Assembly (NCBI RefSeq): GCF_030055435.1
Contig: NZ_JASFYG010000001.1
Coordinates: 309,615-373,614, forward strand
Direction of reading: 5' to 3'
DNA from: Methanothermobacter sp.
GTDB taxonomy: Archaea; Methanobacteriota; Methanobacteria; Methanobacteriales; Methanothermobacteraceae
Length of the DNA stretch: 64,000 nt
The notes below the pieces were generated by a model that did not search any database, was not told the DNA's origin, and saw only the letters and a list, made by a program, of their open reading frames with translations. Of the stretch, positions 28,298 through 38,147 are shown one piece after another. Each line of letters opens with the position of its first letter. Positions within the stretch are counted from its first letter, which is position 1. The position numbers were made by a program, and so were the translations under genes.

Positions 28298-28612
28298 TAG
28301 GATGATCCTCCATGGAAAGTTAAGGTGAATGGTTAGTTTTATGGATCCATCACTTTTAAGAATTTGCAGATGATACACCACCACCCAATGGTTAATAATT
28401 TAAAAAGTTTCAGTAATATAAAACTTTATTTATCAGTTTTAACTTAACTATGGGAAGATGAAGGAAGATATTCATGGATATCCACTAATCTACTATAATT
28501 TTTACATTAATTCATATTATATCTTTAATTTTGATAAAGGGGCTGTCAATCCACCAAAATTTTTAAATAATAAATTTAATACACACTTATAAGGAGACTG
28601 AGGCTGGTAACC
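28298..28612. promoter_or_regulatory. Divergent AT-rich promoter region between hisD and UPF0058
   Basis: This 315-bp gene-free stretch has no credible coding frame or tRNA. A minus-strand TATA-like TTTTTAAATTATT at about 28393-28407 suits hisD, and a plus-strand TTTTTAAATAAT at about 28559-28570 suits the UPF0058 gene. The middle (about 28430-28550) is AT-rich without further recognisable signals. Confidence 0.5.
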
Positions 28613-28921
28613 ATGTATAAGGACGAAATGATACAACTGCACCAATTTCTGGTATATGTTCTGAAGTACCTTGAGAATGGATACGATATAAAGGATGAAT
28701 GCCAAGAGTACTTCTCCCTCAACATCAGCCCCCACCACATCCACCGCACAAAGGCCGAGCATAAATACGCTATTTTTGTACTCTCAAGTGCCATCTCCGA
28801 GATCCTTGCAAAGAAGGAAGGACACAACCTCCCACCAAATGTTGTAAATGGCCTCTCAGAACTTGCAAAACGGTCAAGAAAGGAAGTCGTGAAGATGGAA
28901 GCCAAACTGGAGGCAAAATAG
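28613..28921 (+). CDS. UPF0058 family small protein
   Basis: A 102-residue helical protein of an archaeal family of unknown function. The N terminus MYKDEMIQLHQFLVYVLKYLENG, the centre with NISPHHIHRTKAEHKYAIF, and the basic C terminus (LAKRSRKEVVKMEAKLEAK) match the family in length and pattern. Clustered histidines (SPHHIHRTKAEHK) could bind metal. The ATG follows GAGGCTGGTAACC. It is a single gene with its own TATA box, upstream of cpgS. Confidence 0.78.
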   Translation: MYKDEMIQLHQFLVYVLKYLENGYDIKDECQEYFSLNISPHHIHRTKAEHKYAIFVLSSAISEILAKKEGHNLPPNVVNGLSELAKRSRKEVVKMEAKLEAK

Positions 28922-29000
28922 ACCATCAATCCATTCTCCAAAATCTAAATTTTTCTAATTTAGATATGGTGCCAGCCAGAAAACAACATAATATCCCTTA

Positions 29001-29022
29001 CCATCTACCAACCATCTACCAA
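29001..29022. repeat. 11-bp tandem duplication upstream of cpgS
   Basis: CCATCTACCAA occurs twice in direct tandem (29001-29011, 29012-29022), about 50 bp before the cpgS start and just ahead of the TATA-like CTATTTTAATAATT at 29023-29036. Confidence 0.85.
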
Positions 29023-29068
29023 CTATTTTAATAATTCCCTTCAACTTATATCATAAAAGGTGTTTTTT

Positions 29069-30457
29069 ATGAAGGCCACAGAAAGCATGATCTGTCTTGT
29101 TGATGGAGAGCACTACCTCCCTGTGACAAGGGCGGCTGTTGAAACCCTTGATTCAATGGAACACATTGATGTCAAGGCACTGATCTTCATAGGGGGAACC
29201 GAAAAACTCAGGACATCATCACCTGAGGAGTACACCGAGATGATGGGAAGACCCGTCTACTTCGGTGATGATCCCCACAGGATACCCTATGACCTCATAG
29301 CCAGGCTCATCAGAAAGTACGGTGCAGACACGGTTATGGACCTCAGCGATGAACCCGTCCTGGATTACTCAAAGAGGTTCAGGATAGCATCGGTTGTCCT
29401 TGAGGAGGGTGCTGTCTACAGGGGCCCTGACTTTGAGTTCCAGCCCCTCACAGAATATGATATACTCAAAAAACCATCCCTCAAGATTCTCGGGACAGGT
29501 AAGAGGATAGGTAAAACCGCTGTATCCGCCTATGCGGCCCGACTGATCCATGAACGTGATTACAACCCCTGTGTTGTGGCGATGGGTCGAGGAGGCCCTG
29601 AGGAGCCAGAGATTGTGAGGGGTGACAGGATAGAAATAACCCCCGAGTTCCTTATGGAGCAGTCAGACAGGGGGGTTCATGCAGCCTCTGACCACTGGGA
29701 GGACGCCCTCATGAGCCGGATACTCACGGTTGGCTGCAGGCGCTGCGGTGGCGGTATGGTTGGGGATGTCTTCATAACAAACATGAAGAGGGGTGCTGAG
29801 ACAGCCAACAGTCTAGACGCCGACTTCATAATCCTGGAGGGGAGCGGGGCTGCAATACCCCCTGTGAAGTCAGACAGACACATAGTCCTTGTTGGCGCAA
29901 ACCAGCCCATCATAAATATAAAGAACTTCTTCGGGCCCTTCAGGATAAGACTGGCGGATCTTGTGATACTCACAATGTGCGAGGAGCCCATGGCAGATGA
30001 TGAGAAGGTTAAGGAAATCGTTGAGTTCATAGAATCCGTGAACCCCGATGCAGAGGTTGTGACCACAGTCTTCAGGCCCAAACCACTTGGAGATATCAGC
30101 GGAAAGAATGTCCTATTTGCAACCACCGCCCCCGACTCTGTGAAGGATATCCTGGTTGAATACCTTGAGTCTGAGTACCGCTGCCGGGTTGTTGGCACGA
30201 CTCCACACCTTTCAAACAGGCCGCTCCTACAGCGGGACATTGAGAGGTACATAGATGACGCTGATGTGATGCTGACAGAGCTCAAGGCGGCTGCGGTTGA
30301 TGTTGCAACGAAGGACGCCCTTGAGGCTGGGCTCGAAGTCATCTACTGTGACAATATACCCATTGTGAGGGACGGTTCCCAGGATGAACTTGATGACGCC
30401 ATAATCAGGGTGGTGGAGAGCGCCATAGCTGACTTCAACCTCAGAAGAACCCCGTAG
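29069..30457 (+). CDS. cpgS: Cyclic 2,3-diphosphoglycerate synthetase
   Basis: Forms cyclic 2,3-bisphosphoglycerate from 2,3-bisphosphoglycerate with ATP. The product is a major thermoprotectant and phosphagen-like solute of Methanothermobacter and Methanothermus. The 462-residue protein has an N-terminal domain ([21 protein letters not shown]), a P-loop GTGKRIGKT at 142-150 and a Cys pair GCRRCGGG. The C-terminal half ([30 protein letters not shown] in parts) is typical of the family. The ATG at 29069 is chosen, with AAAGGTG at good spacing. The deformylase-like gene starts 15 bp after its stop. Confidence 0.93.
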   Translation: MKATESMICLVDGEHYLPVTRAAVETLDSMEHIDVKALIFIGGTEKLRTSSPEEYTEMMGRPVYFGDDPHRIPYDLIARLIRKYGADTVMDLSDEPVLDYSKRFRIASVVLEEGAVYRGPDFEFQPLTEYDILKKPSLKILGTGKRIGKTAVSAYAARLIHERDYNPCVVAMGRGGPEEPEIVRGDRIEITPEFLMEQSDRGVHAASDHWEDALMSRILTVGCRRCGGGMVGDVFITNMKRGAETANSLDADFIILEGSGAAIPPVKSDRHIVLVGANQPIINIKNFFGPFRIRLADLVILTMCEEPMADDEKVKEIVEFIESVNPDAEVVTTVFRPKPLGDISGKNVLFATTAPDSVKDILVEYLESEYRCRVVGTTPHLSNRPLLQRDIERYIDDADVMLTELKAAAVDVATKDALEAGLEVIYCDNIPIVRDGSQDELDDAIIRVVESAIADFNLRRTP

Positions 30458-30472
30458 GGGGCAGGTGGTATA

Positions 30473-31003
30473 TTGGATGACTCCGAGATCAGGAAACTCT
30501 TGAGGTTCACCCTCAGTGAAAAGAGGGTTATAGAGGAGCTTCAGATACCCCCTGATGCATTCATACCCCTTCTTTTTTCCATCAGGTATGGTGGTGACTG
30601 GAGCCTCAGGAAGAACTCCGGGCGTTTCATGGCTGTGAAAGAGAAGGTCACCCGCTTTGATGAGGATAAGATGACAGGTCGGACTCTGGAGATAGTTTAC
30701 CTCTTTCTGAACCCCAGGGTGGTGAGGGAGGAGGGTACCGTTTACCGGCTCGAGAAGTGCGGCTCAAAAAATGAGAGGGAACTTGTGAAGAGGCCCTACC
30801 GGGTCGTGGTGGATGGTGATTACATCCTCAGGGCGGTGCTTGATCCCCTTGATTTTAAGATTAAACTTAAGAGGCTCAGGAAGCCCCTTAAATTCACAGG
30901 TTCAGGGGCCTATGGTGTCTCACATGAGATGGAGCACCTGGAGGGCAGGGAGTCCCGGGGAACCCCCTTCTGGGAATTCGAGTATGAAATAGAGGACGAT
31001 TGA
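30473..31003 (+). CDS. Peptide-deformylase-like protein (Cys/His/His site pattern retained)
   Basis: The 176-residue protein resembles the metal-site half of peptide deformylase. LNPRVVREEGTVYRLEKCGS corresponds to the NPEI...EGCLS region with Cys96 as a ligand. VKRPYRVVVDG corresponds to the strand after it. SHEMEHLEG at about 150-158 corresponds to the QHEMDHL helix with His151, Glu152 and His155. The N-terminal GxGxAAxQ loop of true deformylases is not evident, and the Cys-His spacing is about 13 residues longer. Archaea start translation with unformylated Met, so the substrate must differ. The TTG start at 30473 has AGGTGG upstream. It is probably co-transcribed with cpgS. The homology is my reading of motifs, not a search. 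Confidence 0.6.
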   Translation: MDDSEIRKLLRFTLSEKRVIEELQIPPDAFIPLLFSIRYGGDWSLRKNSGRFMAVKEKVTRFDEDKMTGRTLEIVYLFLNPRVVREEGTVYRLEKCGSKNERELVKRPYRVVVDGDYILRAVLDPLDFKIKLKRLRKPLKFTGSGAYGVSHEMEHLEGRESRGTPFWEFEYEIEDD

Positions 31004-31076
31004 AATTTCAGGGAAGTCCCAGAAAAAGCCCTTTCCCCAGAATCCGAGTATGACAATAGAGAACGGCTGAGATCTC
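30974..31076. repeat. Diverged ~36-bp direct repeat of the deformylase-like gene's 3' end
   Basis: Bases 30974-31009 span the last codons, stop and first bases after the deformylase-like gene. They recur at 31040-31076 with about six substitutions, nearly all transitions, and one inserted C. The TGA stop triplet is kept in the copy. The pattern equals the other tail repeats in the window, but it looks older. Confidence 0.8.
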
Positions 31077-31156
31077 CGATAGAAATGCCCTGAACCCACA
31101 CACCAATATATTCATATATGTAAATATAGGAATATGGGTGTGGATGGTGATGAACA

Positions 31157-31969
31157 GTGGAGAACAAAAACTCTGACTGCTGTGAAGATAAGGCTGAAGT
31201 CAATGGCGAAAAATGTGAATGCAGATGTAACTGCGGATTTCTGGAGTACCCTGATGAATGCAGGGTTCCGGAGCCAGAAAATCCATTAGAAAAGGCAGAT
31301 GATGAATTCCTAGGTCGACTCGAAGAATATGCACGTTCACTTGGGATCAGTAATATTGGGTACGCCAGGCTGACACCCGATGTTATCCTTGCCGGTGACC
31401 CCCCCTACCGCAATGCAGTGGTCCTCACAGTGGACATGGACGACGATCTCGTACTGACTCCCCCAGGCAGAAAGGCAAGGGAGATGAACGACGGGCTATA
31501 CGATAAACTTGCGGACTTAACCTTCAGGGTGGCTGATTACCTCAGGATTAACGGATATGGTGCCGTGGCCATTCACCCCATGAGCGGCCTCATAGACCTC
31601 CCCCTCCTCGGACAGAATGCAGGTATCGGTTTTAAGGGGAGGAACGGTCTTCTTATAAGCCCCGGAAAAGGCCCAGCCCAGAAGATATCCGCGGTCCTCA
31701 CAGGAATATCAGACCTTCCCTATGGCTCCAGGGATCATGAATGGATACCCTTCTACTGCAGGAGATGTGGCAGGTGCATAAGGGCATGTCCACAGGACGC
31801 CCTGGTGGAGGTTGAGACGTGCTGCGGATCCAGGGTTATGCTACTTGATGATAGATGCACCGGCTGCAGTGATGGATGCACCCACTGCATAGAGAGTTGC
31901 CCATTCTACAGAAAGAACTATGAAAATATAAGATCCGCGTTTAAGAAAGCAGTGAAAATGCAGGAGTAG
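31157..31969 (+). CDS. QueG/reductive dehalogenase-like 4Fe-4S protein with Cys-rich N terminus
   Basis: A 270-residue protein whose body resembles epoxyqueuosine reductase-type enzymes: IGYARLTPD, a central region with GQNAGIGFKGRNGLLISPG, and two ferredoxin-like motifs. Those motifs are Cys201/204/207/211 (CRRCGRCIRACP) and a second set at Cys234/237/244/248 with an extra Cys241. The N-terminal 35 residues add seven cysteines (8, 9, 20, 22, 24, 26, 35), unlike QueG. Archaea use archaeosine rather than queuosine, so epoxyqueuosine is not the expected substrate; a corrinoid or flavin redox role is possible. The start is GTG at 31157 with GGTGAT upstream. Confidence 0.75.
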   Translation: MENKNSDCCEDKAEVNGEKCECRCNCGFLEYPDECRVPEPENPLEKADDEFLGRLEEYARSLGISNIGYARLTPDVILAGDPPYRNAVVLTVDMDDDLVLTPPGRKAREMNDGLYDKLADLTFRVADYLRINGYGAVAIHPMSGLIDLPLLGQNAGIGFKGRNGLLISPGKGPAQKISAVLTGISDLPYGSRDHEWIPFYCRRCGRCIRACPQDALVEVETCCGSRVMLLDDRCTGCSDGCTHCIESCPFYRKNYENIRSAFKKAVKMQE

Positions 31970-32099
31970 GTCATCTGGCTTACAGATTTCAGCCATCATA
32001 TAATTTGATGGTATTGATCTGGCAACAAAAAGCCGTCGCCATAAAAAAATGCCATATTTTAATAATAATGGCGGACATAACTGGTAGATGGTGTATAAG

Positions 32100-33320
32100 A
32101 TGAAGGCTGATGCAGTAAAGATTGCAGATGGTGTCTACTGGGTTGGTGTCATGGACTGGGACATCCGGAACTACCATGGCTACACCCTTGGAGGCACAAC
32201 ATACAATGTGTACCTCGTCTTTGGAGACGATAAGGTCGCCCTTGTTGACAACACATACCCTGGAACATCCCCCCAGATGTTTGGAAGGATAAGTGACGCC
32301 TTTGAAAGGGAGGGAAGGGATGAAAGGATAGACCTCATAATCCAGAACCACATAGAGAGGGACCACAGCGGCTCAATCCTGGAGGTATGGAAGCGCCACA
32401 GGCCAGAAATAATCTGCACAGAAAAGGCCGCTGAGGGACTGAAGGAACATTACCCCCTCCCAGATGAAGCTGTATTTAAAACCGTGAAAACAGGGGACTC
32501 CGTTGACCTTGGAGGGAAAACCCTCACATTCCTTGAGGCCCCAATGCTCCACTGGCCAGACAGCATGTTCACCCTCCTTGGTGAGGATGGGATCCTATTC
32601 TCAAATGACGCCTTTGGCCAGCACCTCTGCATCAGCAGAAGGTTCGACAAGGACGTGCCTGAAGCCGTGCTGATGGACGCCGCCATGAAGTTCTATGCCA
32701 ATCTGTTAACACCACTATCACCCCTTGTACTAAGAAAGTTCAGTGAGGTAAAGGAGCTTGGGCTTCTCGAGAAGATCAGGATGATCGCACCATCCCACGG
32801 CCAGATCTGGACAGAGCCCATGAAGATCATAGAGGCATACACGGCATGGGCAACAGGGGAGTGCAGGGACAAGGCCACGATAATATATGATACCATGCAC
32901 TACTCAACCAGGATGCTTGCACATGCACTCGCAGAGGGGCTCATGGCCGCGGATGTGGATGTTTCAATGCATTTCCTCCACGAGGATGAAAGGAGTGAAA
33001 TCGTAAAGAACATCCTTGAAAGTAAGGCTGTATTCATTGGAAGCCCCACAATGTTCAACGGGCCATTCCCGAGTCTCGGGGATATAATGTACTACCTCAA
33101 AGGGCTCACATTCGATAGAACCGGATTCAGGAGGCTGGCGGTTGTATTCGGATCAAAGGGATGGGGTGGGGGTGCAGTGAGGACACTCAAAGACGAAATC
33201 AGTGCCGCAGGCTTTGAGGTTGCAGAGACCCTTGAGGTCAGCTACGTCCCGGATGAGGATGACCTGGCACGCTGCTACAGCATAGGAAAATCAATCGGCA
33301 AAAGGATAAAGGAGATGTAA
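32100..33320 (+). CDS. fprA: F420H2 oxidase (A-type flavodiiron protein)
   Basis: Reduces O2 to water with electrons from F420H2, protecting the strict anaerobe. The 406-residue protein has an N-terminal metallo-beta-lactamase-like diiron domain with His84-x-Glu86-x-Asp88-His89 ([10 protein letters not shown]) and further ligands in MLHWPDS and [10 protein letters not shown]-terminal flavodoxin domain (from about 255, [22 protein letters not shown]) has the FMN loop. The opening [28 protein letters not shown] is split here over the beta-lactamase start. The ATG at 32100 is chosen; 32088 has poor spacing. The next gene starts 3 bp after its stop. Confidence 0.96.
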   Translation: MKADAVKIADGVYWVGVMDWDIRNYHGYTLGGTTYNVYLVFGDDKVALVDNTYPGTSPQMFGRISDAFEREGRDERIDLIIQNHIERDHSGSILEVWKRHRPEIICTEKAAEGLKEHYPLPDEAVFKTVKTGDSVDLGGKTLTFLEAPMLHWPDSMFTLLGEDGILFSNDAFGQHLCISRRFDKDVPEAVLMDAAMKFYANLLTPLSPLVLRKFSEVKELGLLEKIRMIAPSHGQIWTEPMKIIEAYTAWATGECRDKATIIYDTMHYSTRMLAHALAEGLMAADVDVSMHFLHEDERSEIVKNILESKAVFIGSPTMFNGPFPSLGDIMYYLKGLTFDRTGFRRLAVVFGSKGWGGGAVRTLKDEISAAGFEVAETLEVSYVPDEDDLARCYSIGKSIGKRIKEM

Positions 33321-33323
33321 CCT

Positions 33324-33737
33324 ATGAAGTCCGTTAAATTTCAGGGAAATCATGACCCTGAGAAAAAAATTGTTGTTAGCCTCTTCTGGACGGTTCGAAA
33401 AACCATAAGAGAGGAGGGATGCGCCCCTCTAAGGATCAAAAGGATCATAACATCAAAGAACACCTATGAACCCGAGGGCAGGAAACTCCTCAAGCTCTCA
33501 GATGAGATCATGGACGATATACTCGATGATATCAAGAAGGGTAAAACTGTTGAATTTGAGATGACAATGGGTGAGGAGTCACTGAGGGTCTGGATCGACG
33601 CCGAGGGCTTTGCTGTTGAGGCATCAAAGACGCCTGAACTTGAGGAGGAAATCGTTGAAAAGATAGAACATGAGACCTCAAAGCTGACACCTGACTTCTG
33701 CCAGACCTTCCTTCCAAGGATCTTCCCCAACCAGTAG
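33324..33737 (+). CDS. Small conserved hypothetical protein downstream of fprA
   Basis: A 137-residue, acidic soluble protein with no membrane segment. It has a beta-rich N-terminal region (KIVVSLFWTVRKTIREEG), a helix (KLSDEIMDDILDDIKKGKTVEFEM), and a C-terminal Glu-rich helix ending DFCQTFLPRIF. Two cysteines (CAPL, DFCQ) are the only notable side chains. I do not recognise the family. It begins three bases after the fprA stop, so it is translationally linked to F420H2 oxidase and may act with it; this is inferred only from position. Confidence 0.7.
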   Translation: MKSVKFQGNHDPEKKIVVSLFWTVRKTIREEGCAPLRIKRIITSKNTYEPEGRKLLKLSDEIMDDILDDIKKGKTVEFEMTMGEESLRVWIDAEGFAVEASKTPELEEEIVEKIEHETSKLTPDFCQTFLPRIFPNQ

Positions 33738-33814
33738 CAGGAAACCGGAACCATTCATTTTTCTTCTTTTCAGTTCACAGCACCCTGAAATTGGGGTTGT
33801 AACTCATTTGCACA

Positions 33815-33826
33815 AATTATTTATAG
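33815..33826 (+). promoter_or_regulatory. TATA box of the thermosome gene
   Basis: AATTATTTATAG lies about 50-60 bp before the thermosome start. Transcription would begin near 33848, leaving a short leader that includes the strong AAGAGGTGAT site. No heat-shock operator that I can recognise flanks it. Confidence 0.6.
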
Positions 33827-33873
33827 AACCTTAAACCCATCGATAATTGCATACTTATTTAAGAGGTGATTTA

Positions 33874-35499
33874 ATGGCACAGGGACAGCAGCCCATATTA
33901 ATATTACCACAGGGCACAAGCCGTTACGTTGGAAAGGAAGCCCAGAGAATCAACATCCTTGCAGGTAAGGTTCTCGCAGAGACCGTGAGGACAACCCTCG
34001 GTCCCAAGGGAATGGACAAGATGCTTGTTGACTCACTTGGAGACATTGTTATCACCAATGATGGTGTTACAATCCTCAAGGAAATGGACATATCCCACCC
34101 TGCCGCAAAGATGCTTGTTGAGGTGGCAAAGACCCAGGAGGACGAGGTTGGCGATGGTACAACAACAGCCGTCATCATAGCAGGGGAACTCCTCAAGGAA
34201 GCCGAAAAACTCATTGAAATGGGTGTTCACCCAACAATAATAGCTGTGGGTTACAGGCAGGCAGCTCTCAGGGCCCAGGAGATACTTGAAGACATATCCA
34301 TCAAGGCAAGTGACAGGGACACACTCAGGAAGGTTGCGGTGACCGCCATGACCGGTAAGGGCTCAGAAAGTGCCAAGGAAAAACTGGCTGAACTAGTTGT
34401 GGATGCGGTCATGCAGGTGGAAGAGGATGGTGAAATCGACAAGGACAACGTCAACATACAGAGGATACAGGGAGCATCAGTTAACGAATCAAGAATAGTG
34501 AACGGTATAGTGATAGACAAGGCGAGGGCAGACACCTCAATGCCAAAGAGGGTTGAAAATGCCAGAATAGCACTCCTCAAGTACCCCTTAGAGGTCAAGG
34601 ACCTTGAAACCGACGCCAAGATAAGACTGACAGACCCATCACAGATGCAGGCCTTCATCGAGCAGGAAGAGCAGATGATCAGGGAAATGGTGGATAAGAT
34701 AAAGAACTCCGGTGCAAACGTTGTCTTCTGCCAGAAGGGTATCGATGACCTTGCACTCCACTACCTCTCACGTGAGGGTATACTCGCACTCAAGAGGGTC
34801 AAGAAATCCGACATAAAACGCATCGAGAAGGCCACAGGCGCAAGGCTTGTTACAAACATTGATGACCTCACAGAGGACGACCTGGGAGAGGCCGGGGTTG
34901 TATACGAGAAGAAGATCTTTGATGAGGTGCTGACATTCGTCGAGGACTGTAAGGACCCAAAGGCCATCTCCATAATCCTGAGGGGAAGCACAAGACATGT
35001 CGCAGAGGAGATGGAACGTGCACTTGAGGATGCAATAGGAGTCGTTGCAGCAACAGTCGAGGACGGCAAGGTTGTTGCAGGTGGAGGAGCACCTGAAGTT
35101 GAGATAGCAAGGAAAATCAGGGAATACGCTGAGACCATAAGTGGCAGGGAGCAGCTTGCGATTTTAGCCTTTTCAGATGCCCTTGAGATCGTTCCAAAGA
35201 CCCTTGCAGAGAACGCAGGACTTGACAGCATCGACGTCCTGGTGGACCTCAGGGCTGCCCATGAGGAGTCACCCTACATGGGACTTGACGTCTTTGATGG
35301 AAGCGTTGTCGACATGAAGAAGGAAGGTGTTCTTGAACCCCAGAGGGTCAAGAAACAGGCCATCCAGTCCGCTGCAGAGGCAGCTGAGATGATCCTCCGC
35401 ATAGACGACATGATAGCAGCTAAGGGCTTTGATGTTTCATCAAAGGACGAAGAGGACATGGAAGGAATGGGTGGAAAAGGTGGAATGCCACCAATGTAA
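33874..35499 (+). CDS. thsA: Thermosome (group II chaperonin) subunit
   Basis: ATP-driven folding chamber subunit; archaeal thermosomes assemble as double rings of eight. The 541-residue protein begins [27 protein letters not shown], with ATP-site motifs [23 protein letters not shown] and [13 protein letters not shown]. The C terminus is a Gly/Met-rich tail ([10 protein letters not shown]), as in other group II chaperonins. The ATG at 33874 is chosen for its AGAGGTGATTT site; the upstream in-frame start at 33847 lies at the promoter start. It is monocistronic, with a T7 terminator right after the stop. The alpha versus beta designation is from memory of Methanothermobacter. Confidence 0.95.
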   Translation: MAQGQQPILILPQGTSRYVGKEAQRINILAGKVLAETVRTTLGPKGMDKMLVDSLGDIVITNDGVTILKEMDISHPAAKMLVEVAKTQEDEVGDGTTTAVIIAGELLKEAEKLIEMGVHPTIIAVGYRQAALRAQEILEDISIKASDRDTLRKVAVTAMTGKGSESAKEKLAELVVDAVMQVEEDGEIDKDNVNIQRIQGASVNESRIVNGIVIDKARADTSMPKRVENARIALLKYPLEVKDLETDAKIRLTDPSQMQAFIEQEEQMIREMVDKIKNSGANVVFCQKGIDDLALHYLSREGILALKRVKKSDIKRIEKATGARLVTNIDDLTEDDLGEAGVVYEKKIFDEVLTFVEDCKDPKAISIILRGSTRHVAEEMERALEDAIGVVAATVEDGKVVAGGGAPEVEIARKIREYAETISGREQLAILAFSDALEIVPKTLAENAGLDSIDVLVDLRAAHEESPYMGLDVFDGSVVDMKKEGVLEPQRVKKQAIQSAAEAAEMILRIDDMIAAKGFDVSSKDEEDMEGMGGKGGMPPM

Positions 35500-35509
35500 C
35501 ACCCAATTA

Positions 35510-35516
35510 TTTTTTT
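35510..35516 (+). terminator. Oligo-T terminator of the thermosome gene
   Basis: Seven T begin 10 bases after the stop codon, followed by a second T5 tract at about 35522-35526. Confidence 0.6.
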
Positions 35517-35573
35517 CAAAGTTTTTAATAAAAAATTTTAAATTTATATTATTTATCATGATTAATAATAGTA

Positions 35574-35584
35574 AAATATATAAG
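35574..35584 (+). promoter_or_regulatory. TATA box of the acs-satP operon
   Basis: AAATATATAAG lies about 50-60 bp before the acs ATG (35634). A second AT-rich TATA candidate (TTTATATTATTTATC, about 35543-35557) is upstream. Confidence 0.5.
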
Positions 35585-35633
35585 TCCAGAAAAACTTACT
35601 ACTATCACCCAAGAAAAAATGGCGGTATGAAAA

Positions 35634-37538
35634 ATGTCAAAGGATACCTCAGTTCTCCTGGAGGAAACGAGGGTCTTCAAACCACACTACACCATCGTGG
35701 AGGAGGCCCATATAAAAAACTGGGAGGCCGAGCTGGAAAAGGGAAAGGACCATGAGAAATACTGGGCCGAAAAGGCAAAAAGATTCGAATGGTTCAGAAA
35801 ATGGGACAAGGTACTTGACGAGAGCAACAAACCATTCTACAAGTGGTTCGTGAACGGCAAGATCAACATGACCCACAACGCCGTGGACAGATGGCTGGAC
35901 ACAGACAAGAGAAACCAGGTCGCCATTCTCTACGTGAACGAGAGGGGAGAGGAAAAGAAGTTGACCTACTATGAACTGCACAGAGAGGTCAACAGAACAG
36001 CCAATGCCCTGAAAAGCCTTGGAATCAAAAAGGGCGACGCCGTTGCAATGTACCTCCCCATGTGCCCGGAACTCGTTATCTCAATGCTGGCCTGTGCAAA
36101 GATAGGGGCCGTGCACAGTGTCATCTATTCTGGTCTGAGCGTCGGAGCACTTGTGGAACGCCTCAACGATGCAAAGGCCAAGGTCATAATAACAGCAGAC
36201 GGAACCTACAGAAGGGGTGGGGTGATAGAACTCAAACCAATCGTTGACGAGGCCATACTCCAGTGCCCCACAATAGAGACAACCGTTGTTGTGAAACACA
36301 CAGACATAGACATAAAGATGTCAGACATAAGCGGGCGTGAGATGCTCTTCGACAGACTAATAGAGGGCGAGGAGGACCGGTGCGAGGCAGAGGTGATGGA
36401 TGCAGAGGATCCACTCTTCATACTCTACACCTCAGGAAGTACCGGGAAACCAAAGGGTGTGCTGCACACAACGGGAGGATACATGGTAGGGGTCGCATCA
36501 ACCCTTGAGATGACCTTTGACATTCATAACGGGGACTTATGGTGGTGCACAGCAGACATAGGGTGGATAACCGGGCACAGTTACGTTGTATATGGACCCC
36601 TCCTTCTTGGGACAACAACACTGCTCTATGAGGGGGCCCCGGACTATCCGGACCCAGGGGTCTGGTGGAGCATAGTGGAAAAATACGGTGTCACAAAGTT
36701 CTACACAGCCCCCACGGCAATAAGGCACCTCATGAGGTTCGGTGAAAAACACCCGAAACGTTACAACCTGGAGTCCCTCAAGATCCTTGGAACAGTTGGT
36801 GAACCAATAAACCCCGAGGCATGGATGTGGTACTACAGACACATTGGAAGGGAAAAATGCCCAATAATCGACACATGGTGGCAGACAGAAACAGGAATGC
36901 ACCTCATAGCGCCACTACCAGTAACACCCCTCAAACCGGGATCCGTCACCAAACCCCTTCCCGGAATCGAGGCAGACGTGGTTGACGAGAAGGGCAACCC
37001 CGTGCCACTTGGTAAGGGCGGATTCCTGGTAATAAAGAAACCCTGGCCTGCAATGTTCAGGACACTATTCAACGACGAGGAGAGGTACATCAACGTATAC
37101 TGGAAACAGATCCCCGGTGGAGTCTACACTGCAGGTGACATGGCAAGGAAGGACGAGGACGGCTACTTCTGGATACAGGGTAGATCAGATGACGTCCTCA
37201 ACATAGCCGGACACAGGATCGGTACAGCGGAGGTTGAATCAGTATTTGTGGCCCACCCTGCAGTTGCCGAGGCAGCGGTCATCGGTAAGGCTGACCCCAT
37301 CAAGGGGGAGGTCATAAAGGCATTTCTCATACTGAAGAAGGGCCATAAGTTAAATGCACCCCTCATCGAGGAACTCAAAAGGCACCTACGCCATGAGCTT
37401 GGACCCGTGGCTGTTATCGGGGAAATGGTACAGGTTGATAAGCTCCCGAAAACAAGGTCAGGGAAAATAATGAGGAGGATACTGAGGGCCAGGGAGGAAG
37501 GAAAGGACCTCGGTGATACCTCAACCCTTGAAGAATAG
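35634..37538 (+). CDS. acs: AMP-forming acetyl-CoA synthetase (intact)
   Basis: Activates acetate with ATP and CoA to acetyl-CoA. It lets this autotroph take up acetate for cell carbon. The uninterrupted 634-residue protein shows the AMP-binding loop [13 protein letters not shown], the acetate-pocket [31 protein letters not shown] in the hinge region (read in parts), and the C-terminal catalytic Lys in [10 protein letters not shown], the target of regulatory acetylation in other organisms. The ATG at 35634 has GGCGGTATGA upstream. satP follows after 15 bp. My recollection is that strain Delta H carries a broken copy at this place. Confidence 0.96.
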   Translation: MSKDTSVLLEETRVFKPHYTIVEEAHIKNWEAELEKGKDHEKYWAEKAKRFEWFRKWDKVLDESNKPFYKWFVNGKINMTHNAVDRWLDTDKRNQVAILYVNERGEEKKLTYYELHREVNRTANALKSLGIKKGDAVAMYLPMCPELVISMLACAKIGAVHSVIYSGLSVGALVERLNDAKAKVIITADGTYRRGGVIELKPIVDEAILQCPTIETTVVVKHTDIDIKMSDISGREMLFDRLIEGEEDRCEAEVMDAEDPLFILYTSGSTGKPKGVLHTTGGYMVGVASTLEMTFDIHNGDLWWCTADIGWITGHSYVVYGPLLLGTTTLLYEGAPDYPDPGVWWSIVEKYGVTKFYTAPTAIRHLMRFGEKHPKRYNLESLKILGTVGEPINPEAWMWYYRHIGREKCPIIDTWWQTETGMHLIAPLPVTPLKPGSVTKPLPGIEADVVDEKGNPVPLGKGGFLVIKKPWPAMFRTLFNDEERYINVYWKQIPGGVYTAGDMARKDEDGYFWIQGRSDDVLNIAGHRIGTAEVESVFVAHPAVAEAAVIGKADPIKGEVIKAFLILKKGHKLNAPLIEELKRHLRHELGPVAVIGEMVQVDKLPKTRSGKIMRRILRAREEGKDLGDTSTLEE

Positions 37539-37553
37539 AAGGAGGCAGAAAAA

Positions 37554-38147
37554 ATGACTGAAAAAGAAGTGGTTATATCAGATAAAACCGCCAATCCGGC
37601 TCCCCTTGGACTTCTGGGCTTCGGTATAACCACTGTACTCCTTAACCTGCACAACGCAGGGCTTTTCCCCATAAACAGCATGATACTTGCAATGGGGTTC
37701 GCCTACGGAGGTATAGCTCAGATACTGGCAAGTGTGATGGAATACAGGAAGGGCAACACCTTTGGTACGGTTGCATTCGGCTCATATGGACTCTTCTGGT
37801 GGTCACTGGTACTCCTCCTTGTGATTCCCAAACTGAAGTTCATTGAAACAGCCGGCAGTGCAGCGGCAGCAGCAGACCCGGTTGCAATGGCATCATACCT
37901 CTTCATGTGGGGCCTGTTTACACTGGTGATGTTCATCGCAACCCTCAAACTCAAGAGGGGCATACAGGTGATATTCATAAGCCTCTCAGTGCTATTCTTC
38001 CTGCTCACAGCCGGTGAAATCACAGGTTCAGCCCTCATAACAACCATTGCAGGCTATGAGGGTATATTCACAGGGGCCGCTGCAATGTACGTTGGCCTTG
38101 CAGAGGTTATAAACGAAACATATGGAAGGGATGTTCTACCCACATGA
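37554..38147 (+). CDS. Acetate uptake transporter, SatP/GPR1/FUN34/YaaH family
   Basis: A 197-residue six-helix membrane protein. The diagnostic [11 protein letters not shown] motif lies at about residues 14-24, ahead of the first membrane helix; further helices follow around 34-57, 70-92, 105-130, 137-155 and 160-190. Family members carry acetate or succinate by proton symport or channel-like flow. Placement 15 bp after acs with GGAGG upstream makes a two-gene acetate uptake and activation operon. Confidence 0.93.
   Translation: MTEKEVVISDKTANPAPLGLLGFGITTVLLNLHNAGLFPINSMILAMGFAYGGIAQILASVMEYRKGNTFGTVAFGSYGLFWWSLVLLLVIPKLKFIETAGSAAAAADPVAMASYLFMWGLFTLVMFIATLKLKRGIQVIFISLSVLFFLLTAGEITGSALITTIAGYEGIFTGAAAMYVGLAEVINETYGRDVLPT

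Noticed and set aside
29677..30342. Long minus-strand reading frame opposite cpgS
   Set aside because: It mirrors the codon structure of cpgS, has a Ser/Met-rich composition typical of antisense frames, and lacks a ribosome-binding site or recognisable family.
34761..35231. Long minus-strand reading frame opposite the thermosome gene
   Set aside because: It is antisense to a fully conserved chaperonin coding sequence and shows low-complexity Ser/Ala content.
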